From: Apostichopus japonicus
Taxonomy: Eukaryota; Echinodermata; Holothuroidea; Aspidochirotida; Stichopodidae
NCBI RefSeq assembly: GCF_037975245.1
Contig: NC_092569.1
Coordinates: 18,845,001-18,909,000, forward strand
DNA: 64,000 bases
Direction: 5' to 3'
In this document: positions 48,801 through 61,385 of the stretch, piece after piece
Layout: each line of letters begins with the position of its first letter
Position numbering within the stretch: the first letter of the stretch is position 1
The notes under the pieces: model-generated
What the model saw: the letters and a program-made list of their open reading frames with translations, nothing else
What the model was told of the DNA's origin: nothing
Database searches by the model: none
Position numbers and translations under genes: made by a program

Positions 48801-51125
48801 GTCGATTGGAGGTATTGAGGAACACAATCATTTAGATTGTAATCTTAAAAACATGAGTATCGAAACATCGCAATTATACTAGAAAACATGACAAGATTTC
48901 TTTACACGTCATGAAAAAGACATCATCGTTCGTTTACCTTGATAAGCTAAACACACACTTTGTGTAAGTGCTCATTAAAATTGACAGACATTAAGAAGAT
49001 CGGATGTCTGTTTGTAAATATGGAGAGAGAAAAAAATGGAAGTTAGATGGAAAGAGTGTGAGAGGTGGAGAGAGAGAAAGGTTCTATAATAATCGAACCT
49101 TAATTAACAATGCTCCTGTGTAGAATTTTTGTGAACAATATCTAAAAGGAAAAAAAAATGTAGGAAGTGATAGTGGAGGGGGGGGGGGGGGTGTATTGCG
49201 TTTGGAGAGGTGCAAGTTGCTTTTCGACTACACGAGAAGAGAGGGAGAGATAACGTCTCACTAGAAATATACATAGTGTAATTCTCCAAACTGCATTGAT
49301 AGAAATAACAAACTCTATCTGACGGGAAGTGCGGAAACTACCAGAAGTGGAAAAAAAAATTGTATAGGGTTTTAAAAGAACCTTATAACGATGATGTGTC
49401 TTTTTGTTTTACAAGTTGTTTAACATGTATTCGTATTGATATAGTACTTCGTTGCCGAAATGAAATTTATTTTACAACAGTTACTTAAAGAGAGATTAAA
49501 AAACAAAGCGAATGAAGGAGAAAACATGTTACGTTTGAAACCTTTAAAATCACTTCAAAAGTTTAGAAGTGCTACAATACTGATATGGTGACGAAACGTT
49601 TTAATGAGGTTATCCTAGGTAATTAAAAAAAATCACAAATTACATTTAAATCAGAGGGACGAGATTGAAAAGTACAATAGTTTTATCAATTAAAGGGGTG
49701 GTATTCTACCATGGTATCCTTTTTTCCCCCTTTCAAATATAAGGCATTTCTCTCTTTTGAGCTGGTTAATTTCTTCGGATAATTTGCATGCGACATGCAT
49801 GTCATTGTACCTCTAACATTCCCATGCTAACTTCCGCTGAGAGTTGTTAAACAGTGGCACATCCACAATTAAGCGATAATATTTCATGCGCGCAGCAACG
49901 CGTTGTTAATCACACATACTTATGTTATAAGTATATATGTTTCTCAGCTATAAACATGATGTTAGCAATTCGCTAGCCTAGGAACCAATCGGCGGATACC
50001 TTTGCTGTTCACACACTAGGAAGACTGTTTTTTTTTCTTCTTTCCAAACGAAATGAATCTGAATGTTTTCTACTCTTCTCTGTTGCCCCACCTGTCTTTT
50101 AAATATATTGAATATTATCACACACACATACATACACTTCTCCTTCTCCTCTTCTATGCTCACCTCTTCAAATGGTTTGAAAATGCCCCATGACATGGCG
50201 GTTTTACAATGTTAATACTGTTCATGAACAAGACGAGATCAAAATCAAAATCTGCCAATTTGTTTTTTTTTCCCCGACTTGTTGTCAGCCAAATTTCCCC
50301 AATACTGAGCTAATCGACTCATAATTTAAGCTTTTTAACTTTACTGCAAATCGTGTAATTCAGATTTAGTATTTACAGTTAAAGCTTTTTCCATATTCAT
50401 CCGTATCTTTCGAATTGTATACGTTTTCAAATATCGTCTAAGAAAATAGAATCCAAAAACGACCAGCGTTTCCCTAACCACCCCCACCCCCATCACAAAA
50501 AAAATATCTGCTTTCCCATCCAAGCAATTTATCTTGCATTTTCTTGCATATTTCTGAACATTCTTTGTATACCAGAGAGTGCATACATAGGGCCTGACCA
50601 GCAGGTAACAAATTTACACACATCACAGTATTATCTACAAGCTTTCCTAGATTGCTAGAGTTTAGTCTAGGTGACTAACAGGCACGACTATATTTCTACC
50701 CGTCTATAATTGTGTTAAAGAACTAGAGATTCAATAAAAATACATAAACAAATACATTTCCAGGATTTGTTTGTTTATCCCTTCGCCATTTGGAAATTGA
50801 CACGAACAAGTAGTTATTCTTCTCAAATGTTTACATTTTGTACAGACGAAATCAGACTATGGCCTTTTTCTTTGTTTTTTACTTTCTTTCTTACTTACTT
50901 CCTTTCTTTTTTTTGGCTAAAAACATCACGCAGTATGGTATATTCAATGCCACTAATGGAGATAATGCGTAACTACCGTGCTTCTTGTGCTGCGGCGGTT
51001 AGGCGCATTTTTTCTGTTAACCCTCAACCATTCATTATACCTACTATACCAAGTAAGGTATTACAGTTTTGAGCTGTCGTCCATCACGATGACAGCGGAA
51101 CTAACAGCTGACATTTTGGAACCGT
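45801..51125. other. 3' flank of SoxF, including presumed 3' UTR; no other gene seen
   Basis: The SoxF 3' UTR should occupy an unknown part below 51125. G tracts lie near 47305 and 48365 and 49178, and a C tract near 48005. Frames are below 110 codons and unsupported. Confidence 0.55.
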
Positions 51126-52390
51126 TCACTGGTACAATGAGGTATCGTCCAGATTCGTGAAGAGGGTTTGCTCGTACTTCGGGGTGTTGTCGGCGGTCCC
51201 GACTGGGTTTCCAGTGTTGTAAATACTACCGGCTGGAAGGGCCAAGTACATGTCGAAATCTTTGTCCATGCCATCGAGCAGGTTGCTTCCACAGAGTTGC
51301 TCAAGAGACATACTCTCCAAGTCTTCTGGTCGGATACTACTTAATTCATTCTGCATCTGCACCTGTTGCTGTTCATCCTGGAGCTGTCCCATCTGAAACG
51401 GTTGTGGTGATATCGTCGACACCTGATCCAGCAGAAACTGTTGATGTTGTTGCGAAGGAAACGCTAATGACCTTGTCAACTGTAAAGCTTGTTGTGTTAC
51501 CTGTTGCTGCGAGTTGCTGCAAAGCTGCTGTTGCTGCTGTTGTTGCTGCTGTTGTTGCTGTTGCTGCTGTTGTTGTTCAGAAGGTTTGGATAAAGCTGCG
51601 TACAAAAATCCTCCGACTGAAGGCGTTTGCAAGTCACAGTTCGTTGCGCCTTCCCTGATACTGACGAGAGCGCGAAGGCTACTCAACGCTTCGCTCGCAG
51701 ACATATTTATTGAGTTTCGCTGCTCATTCAAGTTCGTTTGTAATGACGTCTGTGTATTCTGTTGATCAAATGATGTCAACTGCATTTGCGGACAAACATC
51801 TGGCTCAATTTTAGGAACGACTGCTGGAGGACTCGACATTGGAGTGAAATTATTCTGGTTCATCTCGGTGGACTCTGTTTTGACTGTCTCTGGAAAGATG
51901 AAGAAGTTGTTGTCATCCACGATACCGGAGGGCGACATTTCTGGCGTCAGCAGTCCATAGGAATTTGTAACAGAGTCAACGACTTGGTATGCTCTGGTTT
52001 GCAAGTTCATGTCGAATGACATATCTTGTGGAAGGGTATTGATGTCACACACGGTACTCGTAGGCGGAAGGCGCAGTTTTATGTCATTGCTACCGTTGAA
52101 TGTGTCTTGTGGGCTCGGCGAAGCGCTCGGAGAGGCCTCTGGCGTTTGCAACACACTCATCAATGTAGTCATCTGTTCTGCTTTCAAACCCTCTTTCGAG
52201 TGAGTTGGTGGTGGATTCTCACCAGTTTGCGTCTCGTCCCTGGTTTTGCTGCTACGTGGCTTCTTGTTCTTGCGCCTGCGCGGTCGATATTTGTAGTCGG
52301 GGTAGTCAGCCATATGCTTGAGCCGTAGGCGTTCAGCCTCCTCGACGAAGGGCCGTTTGTCGACAAGTGAAAGACTTCGCCAGGCTTTGC
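51126..52390 (-). CDS. SoxF: SoxF transcription factor, coding exon 2 (second half of HMG box, polyQ, C-terminal domain)
   Basis: The acceptor TTTTAG ends at 52391. Joining exon 1 to base 52390 restores Gly101-Lys-Ala-Trp and keeps the frame to the TGA at 51128-51126; 301 + 1265 nt gives 521 codons plus stop. Residues 102-141 complete the HMG box ([20 protein letters not shown], then [12 protein letters not shown]), followed by a basic NKKPRSSK stretch that probably serves nuclear import. The rest is a Ser/Pro/Gln-rich transactivation region with 17 consecutive glutamines (residues 373-389, mixed CAA/CAG) and further Q-rich segments. Near residues 475-483 MDKDFDMYL resembles the SoxF beta-catenin-interaction motif (vertebrate form DRNEFDQYL) but lacks the Asn-Glu. 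At 521 residues it is longer than vertebrate Sox17/18 (about 380-415), mostly because of the Q-rich part. No close polyadenylation signal is obvious: the first AATAAA I found on this strand is near 49466-49471, which would mean a 3' UTR of about 1.7 kb. Confidence 0.95.
51525..51575 (-). repeat. Trinucleotide tract coding for Q17 in SoxF
   Basis: Seventeen consecutive glutamine codons, CAA interspersed with CAG. The interruptions argue for an old tract less prone to slippage than pure CAG. On the plus strand the same bases read as Leu, Cys or Ala/Val runs in the three frames; those frames are shadows and not genes. Confidence 0.95.
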
Positions 52391-53811
52391 CTAAAATAGA
52401 AAATAAGAAAGAAAAGTTGATCAGGACAGTTTGAATATTCAGTGACAAAATTACTTTTTATTCTAAGCAGGCGGAGCCCGCCCTCCCAACATTTCCCCTT
52501 ATGTCATATCAAATGCACCCTGCAACCAAACTACTGTAGTAATGTGGATATTTTTTTTTTTCTTCCGGTTGCACCCCCACTAGAATCCAAAATTTTTACC
52601 TGAAATATTTTCGTTTATTTATGTTCCTAACTTTTGCCGGGCAGGTTTTATCTTCGCTGACCTTTTAACCCCATTTCCTCTGCTAGTTACGTCCCGCGGT
52701 TTCAAATGTTATGAAAAACTTTTTGTTTTATGAATAGAGACGCAATACATCATGTCTTGTTTTCCGCAAGCAGTTCAGTTTTAGTTTAAGTCACAACTCT
52801 TAGTAGTTAGTACTCTACTATCGGAACACCGTAGAAAGATCAAGGAGCGCCCAAAATTCCCAAATTGACAAGTGAACGCTTTTACGCCGCTGACGTCACA
52901 GTGATTACCGCTGTGTTCCAAGGTAATCCTAGGCACTGTGGTGCCATGTTCAGAAACTTATGGGTGGGCGTTGTCGTCAAAGGGGTGTGCCATACAGGGT
53001 TGACGATAGAGGTATACAGCAGTGAAGTATAACGAATGATCAAGCCCGGACTCGATTGCGTACACTAGAATCGTTGTAGGGTGAAATGAAAATAGAAGTA
53101 GCTGTTTTACTGACTTTACTCAGATTCAATAAATGCCTGTTCCAAATATCACTGCTCTGTGATTTCTTAACTACAAAGAATATAGCACTTTCTCGTGTGA
53201 ATGGTCACCATGATCCGAACTCGAATGATTGTTTCAATATAAACAACAAGTAACAGATCAAAGACGAACGCGCACAGTAAGCCTGTGCTGGCTGTCGGTA
53301 TAATCGGAATAAACTATTATAATAATGGTCGTTAAGTTCAACGGTATAACAGTACATTGAAATATTAAAATTTCGCAGTGAATTCTTTTCCTTATTCCAT
53401 ATTTGCTTGAATTACTTTCGTGTGAAATATTGCTTAATTGACCTATTCAACCTTGAGAACCGCCCCCCCCCCATCCCACCTCCCTCAAAGGTATACGACA
53501 AAACGAAACATGCCATGAAATACTCGCTCTGGCAACACTTGAATAAAAATTAAAGCTTATTTGCCAGGCTGTTTTCCTGCTTCCCTCCTTACTAACGCTC
53601 ATGAGATTTCTTGGAAACGTTGGATGTTTATATAAACCTAAACAATCTCTTTCGTGTTTCACAATCTCTTTTCATTGCCTGCCAACATTGCCTAAAGTTT
53701 TTTCCCGATACCGACTTTCAACATAAAAGAGAGGTCAATGGTATTGAACAAATGAAACTTCAATGCTTGAACGCTTCATATGTTATCTTTTAGTGGGATG
53801 AAAACGTTGAT

Positions 53812-54579
53812 TTAGGCAACGCTGGTGACAGGGTTCGTCGAAATCCTACACAGCTTGTTTCTTCTTCTTCTTCCAGAGTGTTCAGACGGTGCAAACAAGT
53901 AGATGAAATAGATTATGGGGAAAACAGCAAACTGGTCACATGACCGGTTAAGAGTAAACACACCGGTCTTGCGGTTAGAGGTTAGAGCGAACCCTGGGGA
54001 TTTCTTTTGTCCGATTGACAGGCATATGAGGATCAACTCTGAAAGAGTATCACCAGCAATCGGTCCTGTGTTGACTAAGTTGATAAGCCTCCCCATTGCA
54101 AAATCGATACAAAAATACGAACTTGTTAAAACCGTAAATCCGGTCGCCAATAAAGTTGAATGTGCGGATTTTAGACAACAACTGTCAGTGGCCGAGCTAT
54201 CAAAGTCTCTTACGTGGTCGTAATTGACTTGCAAGAAGACTATAATTATGTCTAAGCAACAAAACAGTTTAAATCTTATCATGTTCCCAACAGATGGACA
54301 GCGCAATAACAACACATGGTAGAAATGCTGCTTCGTTTTACCGCAACTCTTGGCAATATCGCATTTGGTAAGCCCCCCCCCCCCCCAACAAAAAGGGACA
54401 AAACTTTGCAACATGCATGCTTTAAAGGCATAATCAATGTAGGGACAGCCATTCGCCGAATGTGTCCAAAGAGCAAGGGCACCCATGCGCCAAGTTCGTG
54501 CAGTTAAGTCAATAGGGAAATACCCTTGAGCATAGACCGGTTGAGTCCACCCTTTATTTACACAGGTTATTTTGATCAA
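53812..54579 (-). other. Long open frame inside the SoxF intron, unassigned (255 codons)
   Basis: The longest frame outside SoxF. No signal peptide or known domain was recognised; it includes short hydrophobic runs (residues ~105-117 and ~145-190) and a basic SGRRRRNK near the C-terminus. A 102-codon plus-strand frame (53915-54223) overlaps it, so at least one is fortuitous. It crosses a poly-C tract at 54367-54378. Codon use was not measurable by eye. More likely a non-coding stretch with few stops than a gene. Confidence 0.15.
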
Positions 54580-54734
54580 CTTGTTTACTGCGTGAGTCAG
54601 GTTTTAAGTGGTTAATATCTCTTGAAGTGTACCTTTAATAGCTTTGTAAACATAAATTTATGATTAATGTAGAAATTACGATTACAGAATTTCGAAACAC
54701 GGGGAACTGGATTAAACGTAATCTTTTTTTTTTA

Positions 54735-54749
54735 TATATATATATATAA
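54735..54749. repeat. Short (TA)n tract
   Basis: Poly-T followed by a TA run. Confidence 0.9.
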
Positions 54750-55264
54750 CGGTTTGCCGGTGATCTGCAGCTGTTGTAGCCTATCGCATACAATTCAAAG
54801 GATAAGCAGTGAAATCTATGATTGATGTTGGTGTTGAAAGCAACTTTACGTTTAACCCGATATCCACCTTGCTGTTGCATCGAATGGGATTTTATATTTC
54901 GTATAAGCTCATGTGAAATACCACAGAGTTATCATAATAAAATATATGTATATAGATAACAATGTTATAAGAATAATAACAGGGTCGTCGCAGTTACTCA
55001 ATAGCATGGACGGGTTTTACAATCAATATGTGCCAAAACGATAAAACGATAATACCTTATGCCACGTGTGTTATTGGATAAACCCCAAACTTAACCTCGT
55101 GGCCTCTTCCTAGATCCCCGGGATCTTGTTTCCTATGTAAGGGACCCGTTTCCTGAACAAACCACAGTGCCGTGGAACTCAAACATTGTTACTAGCCATT
55201 GCTGCAAAACCCTTTCATATTGTTTTGTTACTGTGCCAAACAGCTCCTCAGATAGCAAGCCCGT

Positions 55265-55426
55265 ATGGCGAGCGCATTCCTGTACGGCTTGTCATATGAA
55301 ATTCTTCTTCTGGCAATCCTCCGTTTTGCAAGTTACCTAGGCTTGTTTGTTATGTGTTGGCGGCATGCAATGAGTCATCCTATTGAAGGAAGTGATATTA
55401 GTACCCTCACAAAATCATCATCGTAA
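55265..55426 (+). other. Short membrane-like open frame with donor-like end (53 codons), unassigned
   Basis: Starts ATG GCG AGC. Residues ~4-33 form one hydrophobic segment (YEILLLAILRFASYLGLFVM). The stop overlaps ATC-GTAAGC, a good splice-donor match, so it could be a first exon on the plus strand within the SoxF intron. No family recognised and no matching downstream exon was identified. Confidence 0.12.
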
Positions 55427-56236
55427 GCATCCAACCATCGCGTGCAAAGCTAGCGCTGCTGGATACAAACCCGAAACCTGATTTCATTTCAGGCTGCCCC
55501 GGGAAAAAAACGCTTAGCCGTTTGTTGAGCGCTGGGCAAAGGGTATTCTTGACGTTGGCGGAGGGAATAATATCGTTTGGATGTGTTTTAGTGGCAATCA
55601 AAAATGTACGGTGGAAAGTGCATGAACCACACTGACTGTGTTGTCGCTGAGTTTGCTACAGGGATATCCACATGGGGTTTTCCTTTATAACAGCAATACT
55701 GGCGAGAATATCGATTGCGTGCAAACATTACATACTAAAACCCGATCGAGCCAGACAATGTTTCTGATAAAGAATTGATGAAAAATGAGGGCGAATAGCT
55801 TGAGATATGGGCTCACACAACACGTGTGTCCTAATGGTTGGGCAACAGGTCTTGTATACATAATGCTGTCATCAATGAGACACCGGCATGTCACGAATTA
55901 ACATCACTATGGCAGGAATGCGCGCATCTGATTTGCATTTGCAGTCACATGCTGGGTGAATTTGAACAGCTTGGTTGACCCATGGAGGGTAAGGGAGAAG
56001 GGTGAATGTTATCAGAATCATGAGGTTATATACTGTCTTGAATAGAGACAGTCTTAAATGATCCAGTGTTGTCCACATTTGCTGTCACATACATATTACA
56101 CAGTGACTCGAACTATTGGTAGTGCATACTTCTGTTACACAAGATTTTCGAATATCTGGTGTTTCAGGGAGAGATCTAATATTCCTTATTTTTTGATAAA
56201 AAAGATTCGCTTAAGTTCTATGGCTGAGTATATCCT

Positions 56237-56704
56237 TCATGATTTCACCTCAACTTGTTTGTTTTTACCGTCAAGTGTGTCTGCCCCACAAGTTATCATT
56301 TCAAGGTGCATAAAGCTGCCAATAATGAGACCATGGGGATGTACTGTCATGCTGAGACACTCAGTCTTTTCTCTTATACATGCAGGCAGGATATGTATGG
56401 ACACAGTGATGGCAAAATACGTGACCCAATGTGATAGATGATGATGTTTTGAAACGTAATCCGTCGACCCAATTGTAGAGTTCTCTCCAATGAGGGAGTT
56501 TGTTGTTATGAGCGCTAAACTGTACAAGAGCCCCAAGGCAACACAATCAAATCGACTTACACGCAGGTTTGGTAAACAAGGCCAACATGACAAACGTGAA
56601 AGACCTTTGAGGGCCAAGGTTAAGCATATCAACAAGTTTGGAGCTGTTGTTTTGCCCGTGCCCCTATACAGTCCGCCGAGGGCGATCATCATCATCATCG
56701 TCAT
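56237..56704 (-). other. Open frame inside the SoxF intron, unassigned (155 codons)
   Basis: Begins in an ATG-rich microsatellite-like stretch (plus-strand ATCATCATCATCATCG). Several hydrophobic segments, but no conserved motif and overlapping open frames on the other strand. Confidence 0.12.
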
Positions 56705-56781
56705 CTTACGAATGTGCTTAAATAATATACTGTCAATGACGTAATACTTGGGTAATAAAGTACGGCAAAAGGTGTATATAA

Positions 56782-56784
<3 letters not shown>

Positions 56785-56827
<43 letters not shown>

Positions 56828-56828
56828 G
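56785..56828. repeat. (TA)n microsatellite
   Basis: TA run with one TACATA interruption. Confidence 0.93.
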
Positions 56829-58512
56829 TTTCTATACTTCTTTATTGGTCGAGAACAGGGTGCTGTTCAATCGCATAAGGCTTTCAAAATAGTTACTGAG
56901 AACAAAATATACAGTACTCGGGCCCAGTGTTTTCGTGTACAGTGTGCAGAGCAATGAGACAACACACTGATTTGGCAGTGCCGGTTTTAATAGCTGGTAA
57001 AAATGCATCAATATACACATATAGCCTAATGACACGTCAAAACTTTTCATAAGTTCCGCTTTTCCATTTTTCATGTCATTTCTTCCAGCTTCATTAAAAT
57101 TTAATAAGCCTAACATTTTTACAAGGTACCAAAAATTTGACACGCGTACCATGAATGATGATTGCATCACACTATGTGATTCGATGAGGTAAGAAGGATG
57201 AACGATATACTGTTCATCCAACGCAAAACTTCGGGTATGATTCTGTCCCTATTGTACGTGGGCCATATCCCCACCCCCCCCCCTTCTCTCTCTCTCTTCA
57301 CCTGGATAAGGTGCATGGGTTGGCTATGGATGGCCTAAACAGTTAGGACGACATCCGTGCAAACAGCTGTATGTTTCTGATCCCTGCTGTAAGGCATAAA
57401 GAAGTTGCTACAGGTAAACCGGTATTTCTAGTTGTGTCTTGGACTATTGCCAATCATGTAAACATGTGTGGCACTTCGGAAGGTCTCTCTCTCTCTCTGC
57501 TATATAACGTTGCATACTGCAAGACACACATTAGTGCGTCACTCGCGAACAGAGCGTTGAACTTGATTTGTGTTGATATCACATCAAGAGAATTTAAACT
57601 ATGCTAGTATTATGTAGTCTTAATTTGACGTTGTCCAATGCATTTTTAATAGAAAACTCCAAGCCTGTACAGCAAAAAAAAGTAGCGTATTCCTACCTAC
57701 TAATCTTTTGGGCATTCCTTATGAACTTATCGAATTGCAACAACAACAAAAAAAGGGGGGAAAATAGCCCAAAAACCCAAAACCGACAGAGAGATATACT
57801 GGACGTTTTCAAGTTAATCTTTGCACCTAGAAATAAATAGATCCTACTGGGAGAGAGTAATATACGATACCCGCATAATATAAAATATAGTAGTAACGTG
57901 TTGATACAATCTAGCTCTCGTCACGTTCGTTTCTGACTAGTCGGAGGGTTTCCTGTGCACTGTTACACAGTGCACAGTAAATATTCGGCTTACATCACGT
58001 ACAGCTGACAGGCGCTATGAAAACAAAAATTGTTTTAATTAAGGACAGTATATAACTTCTATTTGCGCTGCTCAACTTGACCTAGCAGTGGAAAGCAGGG
58101 TATAGGTACTTGCAGCAGATGTGAGAGGGCTTTTAAGAGCCCTTTCAAAGATTATTTATTTGTGGAGTTGTAAATACTGTATTGATTGCTCGACCTAGCT
58201 TTCAATCACCTAGTTCTGACTATCGAACGCCCGAAGGAAATGATATGAATTGATGATGTTCATTTCATCCGTGTCCCTCCACACCATAGATATATATGTA
58301 TATATAGATATCTCCTCGCGCCAAGTTAGCTCACAAGCTGTTAATGGATGAATGACACATGTCAAATACCACTTTCAACTCGCTGTTTAGATGTGTTGTA
58401 CTACTGTATATGTACAGAAGAAGCTCAGTGAACGAGGATGATAATTAATAATACAGCTAGGATGCTTTTAACCTGACCTTTTCATATGGAACTGCGTGTA
58501 TGGTAGTTTAGT

Positions 58513-58538
58513 CATGGAGGTAAAGCAGACCTCCGTGG
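58513..58538. repeat. CATGGAGGT hairpin repeat, copy 3
   Basis: CATGGAGGTAAAGCAGACCTCCGTG; one mismatch in the stem. Shares TAAAGCAG loop sequence with copy 2 (TAAAAGCAG), so these are homologous copies, not chance palindromes. Confidence 0.75.
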
Positions 58539-61084
58539 TTTAGTACACAATGCGTGGAAACCAGGTACAGTAGCGACTGTAAATGTTAGTATGCTACTTT
58601 CTTTTGTAAAGTTTGTTAGCACTTACCGGCAGTAGGCGGTACACGTAACCTACATGCACATGGTCAAATCTGAAGGGAGAGGTGTAAGGGCGCCGCGGAA
58701 AGGTGCCGTTTAGAGAGAGCGACGGGAAGAGGGGGGGGGGGGGTGAAGTTAACGGTTGAGGAGAAATATTGTAACTAATCGATACACTGCAAAAATCCAC
58801 TACTAGTGCAAAAATCTGCATTGAACCCTTGAAAGCCACAAACAGATTTGAAATCTAAACTGGTGCTCACGTGGAGAGGAAGAACCTCGCTGATACCGGT
58901 ATGTTATTTAAACAAAGTGCGCATAATAAACTAGAAAGTATAGAGAATCGAAAATGAGTAAGCGGGCCAGGAAACTATAGAAACGGTCAAAGCTATCTGG
59001 CGACCTTATTAGGAGCTTCAACCAGGATCGGCTATATCCGATCACTTGTTGACAGGGAGGAATACCTCACCGGAACGGTACCACACAAGCACGTGAGGAT
59101 GAGTCAAGCAAATATAGGCTACTGTGGGAACCAGATGTTCTACCAGGAAAACTGGGATCAATGAAAAAGAAGTTGTAACGTTTTCCAGGTTTTCGCTTTC
59201 GACTTTCAGAGCTGTTGTTGAAAGTTATGCATTAATAGGGCGATACCAATAGAGAGAGTGGTGTCCTAAATATAGTTTCGTCAAATAAAACTTGGTCTAC
59301 GGCATTTGATTAGCCTAGCTATAATTGTGATGAAATGTTATTCCCGACGGCTCACGTGACATGTTAAATATTTGATTCCAACGTCGACCACGCACGCGCA
59401 TATACTGTTCATGCCTCTTTGTGTCACGACATCAACTTGCAATGTTGCCCGGACTTCCTAGATTGGCTATCCCTTGACTTTCAGCAAAGAACACGTGTTT
59501 CATTTTTAAAACTCATTCGATAACCCTCCTACGATTCAATTTCATTGTCACGCGTATTTACGAAATACGTTGTGCGCGCAATAGGTGCGATCATTCTCTC
59601 CTCCTTCACGTTATAATCATTACATTATCGTACGGCTTACACAGTAACATGATATATATTTCCCTCACCCCCCCCTTTTTTTAATTCTTCATTAATCTTT
59701 CTCTAAATATGATGCCACCTTTCTCCCGTGCCGTTCATTATGAACCTTTTACCCCGCTATAGTTACCATGACCTCAATGAAAGCAACTTTTACGTGGAAC
59801 AAGTTACAAAAACCGTTTATGAATCTTGGTCTGGGGTAACTGTAGAAAAAAAATACAACCTAGCTGTCAGTCACGTCAAAACCTTTGCACGCAATCTTTT
59901 CAAGTACGTTTTCTTACTACTACTATGTGATGGCAGGGTAATGTGACGCTCAACTTCGCGATAATTGTATTGCTCTTGGGGTTATGCGCACTGACATTTG
60001 ACTCCACACGTTCGTATCGGTTGTTTGCTTATAATTTGGGCTCACAGAATTTGTCTTAGTCAATCAAAGGTTGATGTTTCTCCCACAGGTAGAAGAAACG
60101 ATTAAATCCAACCTAAAACGCAGGCTGCTCCTTCATTCTTTTATTCTATTAGAAATTAAATTATCACTGGCCCCGGTGCCAGTGTATGAGGGCAGAGAAC
60201 TAAAACTCAGTAGTTAGTTTGTCAAGTATTACACATGATATTGCCTTAAGCTAACCCCAGTGCTATTGCAGGTAGCAGCGCTCTTGTTAAACAGCTCCCT
60301 CCACCCACCCCCCCCCCCCCCCCAACACATAACAACTATAACCACATCAATCATCTTACAGTGTGTATGACGTGACTTATTTCTTTTCATCCTTTCTTGT
60401 TGTTGGATTTTTCCGCAAGTTTCATTTGCTTTTGTTTTTGTTTTCCTTTGACATACGACACGATATGCATGGATTATTATATTAGTTACCCGTACCTTCG
60501 CTAGTGGACAAAGCGGGAAATCCCACAGGAACGATAGATTCTACAGTGCAATTGCGTAATAATGAGAAAATCTGTACAGTAATACATTATACTGCGACTG
60601 ATCAATTCCTACAAAAGTACCTTGGATTGGTAACAATGCAGAAAAGTTGGTGGGAGGGGGAGGGGAGGGGGTGGGAGTTAGAGATTCTCGAGACAATAGC
60701 ATTTATGACGTGTGCAAGGGTATCTTAAACCTTCTAGTAATAAAAAACCGTACATTAAACTTTGCACAAGATTGAAACAAAATTGCGCAATAGGTAAGAA
60801 AGTCATCGCAAATTACACGTGTGTCAATGCATGATAACAGCAATGTCAAATTCGTTATTGCGTAATTAATGAGGAACTAACGACAATTTCAAAGATCTGC
60901 ATAGGCTAATGAATGAAGTTGATGGTGAATACCAAATTTCAATCTTTATAGCATAATTTTGACCAACTCGATATAATGAGCTCATGTAACCAAAACAAAG
61001 GGGGAATTCAGTAGCATAAATAAGCGATTTGCAGGTCATTTTAATTGAAATTTCGGAATTGGAAAAGTTGAAAGAAGAACTTAC

Positions 61085-61385
61085 CGAGTAGTTTACTGAG
61101 GTCTGCATTGTGTAGGTCTGGATTGAGATCAGCCAGGCGTTTTCTTTCATCTTTCGCCCAAACCATGAAAGCATTCATAGGTCTTCGGATCCGTTGTTCG
61201 CGTCTTCCGCGGCCGGCGAATTGACCGTCCATCCCAGATTTAGGGTCAATGGTACTTCCTGGCAAGAAACCGGCTGCGCTCGTAGATTGGCCGGTAGCAG
61301 TATTGTAAATAACTCCCATTCCGCCATTGACTTGCATCTGAGTTTGATGCCTCCTAGGCAATAACATCTCCGAAACAGTCCTCAT
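61085..61385 (-). CDS. SoxF: SoxF transcription factor, coding exon 1 (N-terminus and first half of HMG box)
   Basis: This exon encodes residues 1-100 and the first base of codon 101. Residues 1-64 are a Gly/Ser/Thr-rich leader without a known domain. The HMG box starts near residue 66 and shows the Sox signature [18 protein letters not shown], then the [15 protein letters not shown] helix typical of Sox7/17/18. The ATG is on the minus strand at 61385-61383. An in-frame TAA lies four codons upstream (61397-61395) and there is an A at -3, so this start is well supported unless another intron intervenes. The exon ends at 61085 before a strong GTAAG donor (61084-61080), in phase 1 inside the glycine codon of the LLG-K junction. 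That is the known SoxF HMG-box intron position. Sox proteins bind the minor groove at AACAAT-type sites and bend DNA. SoxF members act in endoderm, endothelial and mesodermal development in animals; the role in this organism is inferred. Confidence 0.95.

Larger units (their letters stand above)
52391..61084 (-). other. SoxF: SoxF intron splitting the HMG box (8694 bp)
   Basis: It begins GTAAG at 61084 and ends TTTTAG at 52391, phase 1. Vertebrate Sox7, Sox17 and Sox18 carry an intron at the same place in the HMG box, so the position is ancestral. Contents are AT microsatellites (54735-54749, 56785-56828), poly-C/G tracts (near 53461, 54367, 57271, 58733 and 60308), a CATGGAGGT hairpin repeat near 58513 and several unassigned open frames at 53.8-56.7 kb. 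Large introns of developmental Sox genes often hold enhancers; no element is demonstrated here. Confidence 0.92.

Noticed and set aside
49570-49610. Second hammerhead-like motif (CTGATATGGTGACGAAACG)
   Set aside because: The CUGANGA core is not met and no stem I could be paired.
51404-51765. Plus-strand frames of 83-84 codons with Cys- or Ala/Val-runs
   Set aside because: Antisense shadows of the SoxF polyglutamine exon.
54421-54640. Another TTAA-type MITE (TTTAAAGGCATAATC ... GTACCTTTAA)
   Set aside because: Only the outer ~10 bases look inverted, and no second copy or convincing target duplication was found.
59728-59946. 72-codon plus-strand frame with a protein-like look
   Set aside because: No splice sites fitting an exon, no recognised motif, and length within chance for this region.
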